In this document: piece by piece, positions 1-5,308 of the stretch
How positions within the stretch are numbered: position 1 is the first letter of the stretch
Layout of the letters: the number at the start of each line of letters is the position of its first letter
Source of the DNA: an uncultured Collinsella sp.
GTDB taxonomy: Bacteria > Actinomycetota > Coriobacteriia > Coriobacteriales > Coriobacteriaceae
Reading direction: 5' to 3'
DNA: 5,308 nt
Assembly (NCBI GenBank): GCA_900554455.1
Contig: USHT01000094.1
Location: 1 to 5,308 of the forward strand
Notes under the pieces: generated by a model
The model's input: the letters and a program-made list of their open reading frames with translations, nothing else
What the model was told of the DNA's origin: nothing
The model's database searches: none
Made by a program: the position numbers and the translations under genes

Positions 1-481
1 ACTTAGCCAGTCCAAACCATGGCGCCATGAAGACCGTGGCGGCATAGACCCAGATAAACTCAAGGCCTAGCGTGTACCAGCAGTGCGTGTTGAGGGTAAC
101 ATCGGGAATGGGGGAGACGACCGTGGACCACGCGAGCGCCACGACGCAATAAAACGCAGTGGGCATAACGACCTTGCCTAGGCGCTGCGCCGTTCGCTGC
201 ATTTGCAACTTCCACGTTGCTCCACCGTCCCAAGCACGCGCGGCAGAAGCGATGAGAAAATAGCCCGAGATCATAAAGAAGACCTCGTTGGCCCAGCAGC
301 CCAGCAAGTTAATAAAACCGAGCACGCCGGAATGGGGGAAGGCGGCAAGCGGCACGTATTCCGGCAAGCCGGCACAGGTCGCCTGGAAGGTCCACTGAAA
401 GGTGTGGAACACCGCGATGCCGGCGACCGCGATTAAGCGCAGCGCTTCGATGGCTATGTTGCGTGCGGCTTTGGGCTGCAT
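1..481 (-). CDS. Acyltransferase family 3 (membrane O-acyltransferase), N-terminal part, cut by window edge
   Basis: The minus-strand frame from the ATG at 481-479 stays open for 160 codons to the left edge, so the C-terminal part is missing (the family is usually about 330-400 residues or longer). The start is supported by AAAGGA (complement of 486-491) five bases upstream. The protein opens with a hydrophobic helix containing IEALRLIAVAGIAVFH; R15 and H26 form the R-X10-H motif of the acyltransferase-3 family, where the histidine is thought to be catalytic. A second membrane segment carries FFMISGYFL (residues 68-76), a family hallmark, followed by a basic loop (R96, R100, K103) and further hydrophobic segments near 104-122 and 134-157. 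Members transfer acetyl or other acyl groups to sugars of O-antigen, capsule, exopolysaccharide or peptidoglycan in the membrane. Divergent position next to glycosyltransferases suggests a polysaccharide substrate (inference). Family call is firm; the acyl group and target are unknown. Confidence 0.88.
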   Translation of the reverse strand, partial: MQPKAARNIAIEALRLIAVAGIAVFHTFQWTFQATCAGLPEYVPLAAFPHSGVLGFINLLGCWANEVFFMISGYFLIASAARAWDGGATWKLQMQRTAQRLGKVVMPTAFYCVVALAWSTVVSPIPDVTLNTHCWYTLGLEFIWVYAATVFMAPWFGLAK

Positions 482-594
482 GACGTCCTTTCGTATCGGT
501 TTTCCTCTGCGAGCTCCATAGATTTATATAAACGCCCGCTGGCGCGCTGACCCTTTGATACCATGAAACGACAGGTATTTCCTAAGGAGCACAT
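482..594. promoter_or_regulatory. Divergent intergenic region between acyltransferase and first glycosyltransferase
   Basis: These 113 bases must hold the promoter for the leftward acyltransferase and, if the glycosyltransferase run is not read from elsewhere, for the rightward genes too. The clearest feature is an AT-rich island, ATTTATATAAA at 522-532, standing out from GC-rich flanks. It could supply a -10 on either strand (TATAAA at 527-532 on plus; TATAAA at 528-523 on minus). No convincing -35 sits at the right distance on either strand. A further weak -10-like string, TTGATACC, lies at 555-562 on plus. No operator-like long palindrome was seen. Assignment as a regulatory region rests on gene layout more than on consensus boxes. 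Confidence 0.4.
584..589 (+). promoter_or_regulatory. Ribosome binding site deciding a TTG start
   Basis: AAGGAG lies five bases before TTG at 595-597. No ATG or GTG in this frame is similarly placed, and the conserved first beta strand (LLIPIYN) begins only 12 residues later, so TTG is the best start for the first glycosyltransferase. Confidence 0.75.
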
Positions 595-1698
595 TTGTCT
601 ACTAACGCCTCTGGCAGCCCTGTTCTGTCGCTGCTTATCCCCATTTACAATGTTCAGCGCTACCTGCGCGAGTGTCTCGATTCCGCCCTGGCGCAGACGC
701 TCAAGGATATTGAGATCATCTGCATTAACGACGGGTCGACCGACAACTCGCCGGCGATTATCCGCGAGTATATGGAGCGCGATGGGCGCGTCAAGATGAT
801 CGACAAGGCCAACAGCGGCTACGGCGACTCGATGAATCACGGTCTGGAGATGGCGCGTGGCAAGTACGTTGGCATCTTGGAGTCCGATGACTTTATGGCG
901 CCCGACGCACTCGAAAAGCTTGTCTCGGCCGCCGATAGCAATAATGCCGACTTTGCGAAGGCGAACTTTGATTTCTACTGGTCTAAGCCCGAGGAGCGCC
1001 GCTCGCTGCACGAGATGTTTAGACCTCAGGATTGCGGCAAGCCGGTGCACCCGAGCGATACGACTCAGTTCTTTAAGCAAAAGCCGTCGATTTGGTCGGC
1101 CGTGTACCGTCGCGATTTTCTTGAGCGCAACGGCATCAAGTTCTTGCCGACTCCGGGGGCATCCTTTCAGGACACGTCATTCGCCTTTAAGGTGATCGCG
1201 TGCGCCGATAAGGCTGTTTACCTGCATGATGCCGTGTTGTCGTATCGCCAGGACAACGAGAATTCCTCGGTCAATTCTTCGGCTAAGGTCTTTTGCGTCA
1301 ATACCGAGTATGCCGAGATTGAGCGTTGGATTCGAGAGGATTATGCCCGCGACCACGCAAGTGATGACGTCGCGCGCATGCTCAAGTTCAATCAGCTCAT
1401 TAAGTACGATTCGTACATGTGGAACTACGTGCGCCTGGCGCCTAAGTTCTATAAGGAGTTCCTGGTTCAGATGGCCAAGGAGTTCCAAGCGGCCTTGGAC
1501 GCCGGGGACTTTTCGCTTGACGACCTCAAGCCGTGGAAGCGCGCGAATCTCGCTGCCATTCTCAAAGATCCTGAGGGCTGGGTTGACGAGCATCCGAGTT
1601 TTGCGACGGATGGTGCCTTGGGGCGCGCTAAGTATTACGCCTCGGTTGGAGGCCCTAGCGTGGTCGCCGCCTTCCTCATCGAATCGCTGAGGGGGTAG
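595..1698 (+). CDS. Family 2 glycosyltransferase, copy A1
   Basis: A 367-residue soluble GT-A enzyme that should move a sugar from a nucleotide-sugar donor to a growing glycan at the cytoplasmic membrane face. Visible motifs in order: first Rossmann strand LLIPIYN (13-19); NDGSTD (45-50), whose D46 binds the nucleotide; the block GYGDSMNHG, typical of one large GT2 subgroup; and ESDD (96-99), the metal-binding DxD equivalent. KPSIWSAVYRRDFL (163-176) and PGASFQD (187-193) follow, with D193 in the place of the catalytic base, although the usual preceding Glu is Gln. The C-terminal third is helical-looking and charged, with no membrane segment. TTG start with a strong ribosome binding site. It ends six bases before the next gene, so the two are surely co-transcribed. 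Close paralogue of the gene at 2820. Donor and linkage cannot be told. Confidence 0.93.
   Translation: MSTNASGSPVLSLLIPIYNVQRYLRECLDSALAQTLKDIEIICINDGSTDNSPAIIREYMERDGRVKMIDKANSGYGDSMNHGLEMARGKYVGILESDDFMAPDALEKLVSAADSNNADFAKANFDFYWSKPEERRSLHEMFRPQDCGKPVHPSDTTQFFKQKPSIWSAVYRRDFLERNGIKFLPTPGASFQDTSFAFKVIACADKAVYLHDAVLSYRQDNENSSVNSSAKVFCVNTEYAEIERWIREDYARDHASDDVARMLKFNQLIKYDSYMWNYVRLAPKFYKEFLVQMAKEFQAALDAGDFSLDDLKPWKRANLAAILKDPEGWVDEHPSFATDGALGRAKYYASVGGPSVVAAFLIESLRG
631..897 (+). repeat. Paralogous block, copy 1 (partner 2850-3116)
   Basis: This 267-base stretch encodes residues 13-101 of A1 and aligns without gaps to 2850-3116. By hand count there are about 39 base differences (about 85% identity) and 9 amino-acid differences in 89. 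About 25 codons differ silently, so the copies are old and kept by selection on the protein. The longest exact match is 29 bases (808-836 against 3027-3055). Confidence 0.85.
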
Positions 1699-1704
1699 GT
1701 CGGC

Positions 1705-2745
1705 ATGGGAGAGGCCTCGTGTCCTAAAGCTACCATTGTCGTCCCTGTTTACAACTCTGTGCGTTCCATTCAGCGATGCCTCGATTCGCTGTTGGCCCAG
1801 TCCGAGCGCTCGATTCAGGTTGTCTGCGTCAACGACGGTTCGACTGATGATTCGTTGGACGTGTTGCGCCGGATCGCGCAGGCCGACGATCGCGTACTGG
1901 TGATTGACCAGGAAAATGCGGGCGTCTCGTGTGCTCGAAATGCCGGTATCGATGCCGCCGAGGGCGAGACCGTCTTTTTTGTGGACGCCGACGATTGCAT
2001 CGATGCCCAGACGGTCGAGCGCGTGCTGCATGCCATGGAGTCTGCAGATGCCGAGGCCGCCGTTTTTGGCGGCGTCTGTGAACCAGCCGATGCTGCCCCC
2101 AAACGCGTCCAGCAACTCATGAGCCCCAAAGCTGGTACCTTCGGCGCCCGTGATCCCCAACTGCTGTTCCATTCGAATGCGCAGCCCTATGCCTGCCGTG
2201 CGGCTTTTTCGCGCGAGCTGCTCAATCGCGAAGGCATTCGCTTCGCCCCCGGTTTGGCTTTGGGCGAGGACGTCGTCTTCCAATTTGCGGCTTATGCACT
2301 TGCCCGTAAGACCGTCGTCATGCCGGACAAGTTCTACCACTACGTGATGGAGAGCGAATCGGCGACGCACGAGTTCAACAGTGCCGAGGCTCGCGCCAAA
2401 AAGCTTGACGCCCACATGAGGATGCTCGAGGAGGTCTTGGAGGACTGGGCGGCCTACGGTCTTTTGGACCTGTGTCCCGGCGAGCTGATCACCTGGTTCC
2501 TGGACCTTATTGTGTTTGATTTGGCACGCTTGGACGCTAACGACTACCGCCGTGTAGCCGCTCGCGTCAACATGGATCTCACGACGTTTTTGGGAACGGC
2601 GTGGACGGATATGCCTGCTAAGGGCGCCGTTCGCCGTGTTGCCCACAAGCTCGTTGCGGCGACCTTGGGCGTTTCGATGGCAGACGCCACACTATTCTAT
2701 CTTTCGACTCGCGGTCTCAAAGCCTGCCTGGAGCGCTTTCTTTAA
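1705..2745 (+). CDS. Family 2 glycosyltransferase, copy B1
   Basis: A 346-residue GT-A glycosyltransferase with canonical motifs: IVVPVYN (11-17), NDGSTD (43-48), the classic GVSCARNAG segment (73-81), and VDADD (93-97) for metal and nucleotide binding. LGED (186-189) carries the expected catalytic-base Asp, D189. After the catalytic domain comes RKTVV..KFYHY, common in GT2 enzymes, then a helical tail including DWAAYGLLDL and a WFLDLIVFDLARL helix; no clear membrane segment. The ATG start follows the previous stop after six bases; GAGGGGG at 1689-1695, overlapping the end of A1, is a plausible ribosome binding site at nine bases, which suggests translational coupling. Related over its whole length to the gene at 3951, much less so to its immediate neighbours. 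Role: one sugar-transfer step in polysaccharide repeat-unit assembly (inference from family and context). Confidence 0.93.
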   Translation: MGEASCPKATIVVPVYNSVRSIQRCLDSLLAQSERSIQVVCVNDGSTDDSLDVLRRIAQADDRVLVIDQENAGVSCARNAGIDAAEGETVFFVDADDCIDAQTVERVLHAMESADAEAAVFGGVCEPADAAPKRVQQLMSPKAGTFGARDPQLLFHSNAQPYACRAAFSRELLNREGIRFAPGLALGEDVVFQFAAYALARKTVVMPDKFYHYVMESESATHEFNSAEARAKKLDAHMRMLEEVLEDWAAYGLLDLCPGELITWFLDLIVFDLARLDANDYRRVAARVNMDLTTFLGTAWTDMPAKGAVRRVAHKLVAATLGVSMADATLFYLSTRGLKACLERFL

Positions 2746-2776
2746 TTCCAAGCGCTGCCGCCCGCCGCAACTCGGC

Positions 2777-2785
2777 TGCTAAAAT
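2777..2785 (+). promoter_or_regulatory. Possible extended -10 promoter for the second gene pair
   Basis: TGC-TAAAAT matches the extended -10 pattern (TGN followed by a TATAAT-like hexamer, here one mismatch) and sits about 35 bases before the TTG start. The bases 17 upstream (around 2757-2762) are GC-rich and show no -35 box, which extended -10 promoters can tolerate. If real, transcription would begin near 2792, giving a leader of under 30 bases and an independent transcript for A2-B2 onward. Confidence 0.4.
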
Positions 2786-2788
2786 AAC

Positions 2789-2811
2789 CCTGTTACACGC
2801 TATTCAACAGG
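2789..2811. repeat. Short inverted repeat overlapping the ribosome binding site of A2
   Basis: CCTGTT (2789-2794) and AACAGG (2806-2811) are perfect 6-base complements around an 11-base loop. The right arm takes in the first bases of the AGGAGG ribosome binding site. In a read-through transcript it could form a small hairpin, but a start near 2792 would lose part of the left arm. Chance occurrence is quite possible. Confidence 0.35.
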
Positions 2812-2814
2812 AGG
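2809..2814 (+). promoter_or_regulatory. Ribosome binding site deciding a TTG start
   Basis: A consensus AGGAGG ends five bases before TTG at 2820-2822, the same geometry as at the first A gene. It fixes the start of A2 and gives an N-terminus that aligns with A1 within two residues. Confidence 0.8.
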
Positions 2815-2819
2815 TTCTC

Positions 2820-3938
2820 TTGCAGAACTCTGATACCCCTAAAGTTTCGCTGCTTGTCCCCATCTGCAATGTCGAACGCTACCTGCGCGAGTGCCTCGAT
2901 TCCGCCGTGGCTCAGACGCTCAAGGACATCGAGATCATCTGTATCAACGACGGCTCCACCGATAGCTCGCCAGATATCATCCGCGAGTACATGGAGCGCG
3001 ACTCTCGTGTAAAGATGATCGACAAAGCCAACAGCGGCTACGGCGACTCGATGAACCGCGGCCTGGAGATGGCGCGCGGTGAGTACGTGGGCATCCTTGA
3101 GTCCGACGACTTTATGTTTGAGAATTCGCTCCAAAAGCTGGTCGCCAAGGCCGATGCTGAGCATGCCGATGTGGTAAAGGGCGACTTTTACCTGTATTGG
3201 TCCACGCCCAGCGAACGCCGTGAGCTGTTTGGGATCATCGACGAGCATATGACGGGCGCCGCGTATCGCCCCGTCGATCGCCCGGGCATCTTCTACCGTA
3301 AACCTTCCATATGGTCGGCTATTTATCGACGCGAGTTCCTCAACGACAATCAGGTTCGGTTCCTTCCCACGCCGGGCGCCTCGTATCAGGACGCAGGCTT
3401 TAACTTTAAGGTTTGGGCTTGCGCCGAGCGTGCCGCGTTTATTACGGACCCCATTTTGTGCTATCGGCAAGATAACGAGAAGAGCTCCGTTAATTCGCCC
3501 AACAAGGTGTTTTGCGTATGCGACGAATATGCCGAGATGCAGCGCTTTTTGGATGAACGCCCCGAGCTTAAGGCTCAGCTTCAGGGTATTTTAATGCGCA
3601 TGAAGGTCGATACGTACCGTTGGAATGATGAGCGCCTGGTCGATGAACTGCGCGAGCAGTTTTGGCAGAAGGCCTCGCCCGAGCTCAAGGCCGACTGGGA
3701 TGCCGGTCGCTTTGATCTGTCGCTGTTTGATCCGCGTGGCGAGACCGACTTGCGCCTGATGGTCAAATCGCCCCGCGCCTATATCGATTCGCGCTTTGAC
3801 TTTAAGAAGCCGGGCAAGCTCAATACGTTTAAGCATTACTTTAAGATTGGCGGCCTGCCGCTGGTCTGGCGCGTGCTGACGTATCAGCGCACCTACGGCG
3901 ATAACCCGCATCCCGACGACGTGCCGGCGGCGCAGTAG
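2820..3938 (+). CDS. Family 2 glycosyltransferase, copy A2
   Basis: A 372-residue GT-A glycosyltransferase, paralogue of the gene at 595. Motifs: LLVPICN (11-17; Cys where most relatives have Tyr), NDGSTD (43-48), GYGDSMNRG, ESDD (94-97), KPSIWSAIYRREFL (161-174) and PGASYQD (185-191), with D191 as probable catalytic base after Gln instead of Glu. Similarity to A1 is uneven: about 90% identical over residues 11-99, low over 100-160, about two thirds identical over 161-239 by hand count, then little in the C-terminal third. That pattern suggests conserved donor binding and altered acceptor or partner contacts (inference). The tail is charged and ends in a Pro/Asp-rich NPHPDD stretch; no membrane segment. 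TTG start with consensus ribosome binding site. It is followed closely by B2, as A1 is by B1. Confidence 0.93.
   Translation: MQNSDTPKVSLLVPICNVERYLRECLDSAVAQTLKDIEIICINDGSTDSSPDIIREYMERDSRVKMIDKANSGYGDSMNRGLEMARGEYVGILESDDFMFENSLQKLVAKADAEHADVVKGDFYLYWSTPSERRELFGIIDEHMTGAAYRPVDRPGIFYRKPSIWSAIYRREFLNDNQVRFLPTPGASYQDAGFNFKVWACAERAAFITDPILCYRQDNEKSSVNSPNKVFCVCDEYAEMQRFLDERPELKAQLQGILMRMKVDTYRWNDERLVDELREQFWQKASPELKADWDAGRFDLSLFDPRGETDLRLMVKSPRAYIDSRFDFKKPGKLNTFKHYFKIGGLPLVWRVLTYQRTYGDNPHPDDVPAAQ
2850..3116 (+). repeat. Paralogous block, copy 2 (partner 631-897)
   Basis: It encodes residues 11-99 of A2 and aligns gap-free with 631-897 at about 85% nucleotide identity by hand count. As a direct repeat about 2.2 kb from its partner it is a possible substrate for homologous recombination that would delete one A-B unit. 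Confidence 0.85.
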
Positions 3939-3950
3939 GAGCACGTGATT

Positions 3951-5018
3951 ATGGCTACCCCTAAGATTTCCGTTGTCGTTCCCATCTATAAGGTGGAGGA
4001 GTGTCTGGCCTGGTGCCTGGACTCCCTGCTTGCGCAGGACATGCCCGATTGGGAGGGCGTGCTGGTCAACGATGGCTCGCCGGACGGCTCGCGCGATATT
4101 GCGGTTGCCTATTGCGAAAAGGACGCGCGCTTTACGCTGGTCGATAAGGAGAACGGCGGCCTGTCGAGCGCCCGCAATGCGGGTATCGCTGCGTCCACGT
4201 CGCCTATCGTTGCGTTCTTGGATTCCGACGACCGCTTTACGCCCGATGCGTGCCGCGTGATCGTCGATGTCTTTGAGCGCGAGGATTGCGACGTGTTGAC
4301 CTTTGGCGCGAATCCGTATCCGCTGGAGGCGGGGTATCCGTGGCTTAACTATGTGTTGAGCCCGCGCGATGTGTCGTTTGAGGGCTATAGCTCCGACCTG
4401 CTGTTTAAGGAAGCGTCTCGTCCCTTTGCATGGCGCACCGCTTGCAAGCGCGATTTTTTGCTCAATAACGGGATCGTTTTCGACGAAACCGTCAAGTATG
4501 GCGAGGACCAGGTCTTCGATTTTGCCGTGTACGGTCGCTCGCGCAAGACCGCGCTTATTTCGAACAAGCTGTACGACTATCGCGTGGCGCGCAAGGGATC
4601 GCTTATGGACACCATGCGCTACGACGATGAGACGCGTCTGCTGGAACATGTGAAGATTTACTCCGCAGTGCTGACTGATTGGCAGCGCGACGGTCTTGAC
4701 GCACAGCATGCCGAGGACCTGGCGTACTTCCTGTGCGATCTGGTGCTGTATGACGCGTTGAGATTGCTGGGCGCGAATTGCGGCAAGGTGTTCGCTGCTG
4801 TTGCTGACGCGCTCGCCGTCTCTGCCGTTGGCAGCGATGCTGCGCTCGCACAATGCGCTCCTTCTGTTGCTGCCATGGTGCGTGCGGCGCTTACCAGTAA
4901 GGCCCCTAATGCCCGTGCGTGCAAAAAGTTCATGTTCGATTACGACGTCTTGAGGTTTGGGCGCCTGGGCGCGTGCAAGCGCATGGCCGCGAATGCTCTG
5001 GGAAAGCGAGAAGTGTAG
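3951..5018 (+). CDS. Family 2 glycosyltransferase, copy B2
   Basis: A 355-residue GT-A glycosyltransferase. Motifs: SVVVPIYK (7-14), NDGSPD (40-45), GGLSSARNAG (69-78), LDSDD (90-94) and YGED (183-186) with D186 as probable catalytic base. RPFAWR..CKRDFL (157-170) is the usual GT2 segment before the catalytic loop. The helical tail (DWQRDGLDAQ, then a CDLVLYDALRLLG helix) matches the corresponding part of B1, so the two are full-length homologues though well diverged. The start is ambiguous: AGGAG at 3937-3941 lies nine bases before ATG at 3951 but only three before an in-frame GTG at 3945, which would add two residues; ATG is preferred. The gap to A2 is 12 bases (6 with GTG), so co-translation is likely. 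The final stop abuts the next start. No membrane segment; donor unknown. Confidence 0.93.
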   Translation: MATPKISVVVPIYKVEECLAWCLDSLLAQDMPDWEGVLVNDGSPDGSRDIAVAYCEKDARFTLVDKENGGLSSARNAGIAASTSPIVAFLDSDDRFTPDACRVIVDVFEREDCDVLTFGANPYPLEAGYPWLNYVLSPRDVSFEGYSSDLLFKEASRPFAWRTACKRDFLLNNGIVFDETVKYGEDQVFDFAVYGRSRKTALISNKLYDYRVARKGSLMDTMRYDDETRLLEHVKIYSAVLTDWQRDGLDAQHAEDLAYFLCDLVLYDALRLLGANCGKVFAAVADALAVSAVGSDAALAQCAPSVAAMVRAALTSKAPNARACKKFMFDYDVLRFGRLGACKRMAANALGKREV

Positions 5019-5308
5019 ATGAGTATCAAGCGTTTGGCACTTTGCCGCAGCCAGGGCCGTCTGTTTGTGCTGCTTCGTTTTGCCGGTCAGGATGTCGCGG
5101 GGATTATTGAGCGCGAGGGCTCCCAGGCTTTTGCCCGTGCGACGACGAGCGGTTCTTGTGTGCCATCGCTGGCACTCCCGGTCGATCATGGCCGTGTGCT
5201 GGCAATCTGTCCTTCGGTTGCCGACTATGAGCGCGAGCTTGCCGTCTTAGTGCTGCCGTTTTTGGATGGCTCTGCGGTCGACGTCGACTTTGCATCCGGT
5301 TGCCAAAA
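5019..5308 (+). CDS. Unidentified protein, N-terminal 96 codons, cut by window edge
   Basis: An open frame starts with ATG on the base after the preceding TAG and continues without a stop to the right edge. GAGAAG at 5008-5013 is a weak ribosome binding site five bases upstream; start-stop abutment points to translational coupling with B2. The visible residues begin MSIKRLALCRSQGRLFVLLR and alternate short hydrophobic and polar runs (VLAICPSV, LAVLVLPFLDG), suggesting a beta-rich soluble domain. No GT2 strand, NDGS or DxD motif, no signal peptide and no membrane helix are seen in this part. Codon usage resembles its neighbours. Some large glycan-polymer transferases carry a beta-sandwich domain ahead of a GT domain, so this may be the leading domain of such an enzyme, but that is a guess from position. 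I do not recognise the family. Confidence 0.7.
   Translation, partial: MSIKRLALCRSQGRLFVLLRFAGQDVAGIIEREGSQAFARATTSGSCVPSLALPVDHGRVLAICPSVADYERELAVLVLPFLDGSAVDVDFASGCQ

Larger units (their letters stand above)
2746..2819. other. Intergenic spacer between the two A-B pairs
   Basis: This 74-base gap is the longest inside the glycosyltransferase run. It contains a possible extended -10 promoter and a short inverted repeat, listed separately. A weak GCCG/CGGC stem (2764-2767 with 2773-2776) is not followed by a T run, so no terminator is called and transcription may continue from upstream. Confidence 0.6.

Noticed and set aside
203..436. Plus-strand open frame of 77 codons
   Set aside because: It is antisense to the acyltransferase, whose frame has strong family motifs and a good ribosome binding site.
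631..897. Recent gene conversion between the A copies
   Set aside because: About 25 of 89 codons differ silently, too many for a recent exchange over the whole block.
1177..2646. Long minus-strand open frame (489 codons) opposite the end of A1 and most of B1
   Set aside because: It lies antisense to genes with clear GT2 motifs, its translation shows no recognisable family, and GC-rich coding DNA commonly leaves an antisense frame open.
2746..2780. Possible terminator after B1
   Set aside because: Only a four-base-pair GCCG/CGGC stem is present and no T run follows; not enough for an intrinsic terminator.
2793..3470. Minus-strand open frame opposite A2, resembling one at 454-1080 opposite A1
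   Set aside because: The two antisense translations resemble each other only because the sense strands are paralogous; neither has an independent motif or a convincing ribosome binding site.
3945..3950. GTG start for B2, two codons upstream of the chosen ATG
   Set aside because: The AGGAG at 3937-3941 would be only three bases away, shorter than at the other genes here; ATG at 3951 has a more usual nine-base spacing. The choice is not certain.
3591..5189. Long minus-strand open frame (532 codons) opposite the end of A2, all of B2 and the start of the last gene
   Set aside because: Same reason: it spans three plus-strand reading frames antisense, is rich in Arg, His and Gln as expected of a shadow frame, and has no family motif.

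Overview
The window looks like part of a surface-polysaccharide (capsule, exopolysaccharide or cell-wall glycan) locus from a moderately GC-rich bacterium. Codon usage rich in GCC, GAC and TTT-AAG, strong AGGAG-type ribosome binding sites and TTG start codons fit an actinobacterium of the Coriobacteriia (Collinsella-like). That placement is inferred from style and gene content; there is no rRNA or other marker here.

Layout. Bases 1-481 (minus strand) hold the N-terminal 160 codons of a membrane acyltransferase of the acyltransferase-3 family, cut by the left edge. A 113-base divergent intergenic region (482-594) separates it from a plus-strand run of four complete family 2 glycosyltransferase genes (595-1698, 1705-2745, 2820-3938, 3951-5018). 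A fifth plus-strand gene (5019-5308), cut by the right edge, begins on the base after the fourth gene's stop codon. Non-coding DNA is limited to 482-594 (113 bases), 1699-1704, 2746-2819 (74 bases) and 3939-3950.

The main structure is an A-B-A'-B' order. Genes 1 and 3 are close paralogues: about 90% amino-acid identity over an 89-residue N-terminal block, both starting at TTG, both with a QD instead of ED in the late catalytic motif. Genes 2 and 4 are more distant relatives of each other, with canonical DxDD and GED motifs and a similar C-terminal helical region. In each half the A gene is followed within a few bases by the B gene, while a longer gap with a possible promoter lies between the halves. 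The simplest reading is an old duplication of a two-gene glycosyltransferase cassette followed by divergence.

Function as a whole (inference): soluble GT-A enzymes without membrane segments would act in sequence on the cytoplasmic face of the membrane, adding sugars to a lipid-linked oligosaccharide, and the divergent acyltransferase would O-acylate the glycan. Donor sugars, acceptors and linkages cannot be read from the sequence. No mobile element, tRNA, rRNA or CRISPR array was seen. The gene types are ordinary for such loci; the points worth following up are the A-B-A'-B' order and the unidentified truncated gene at the right end.
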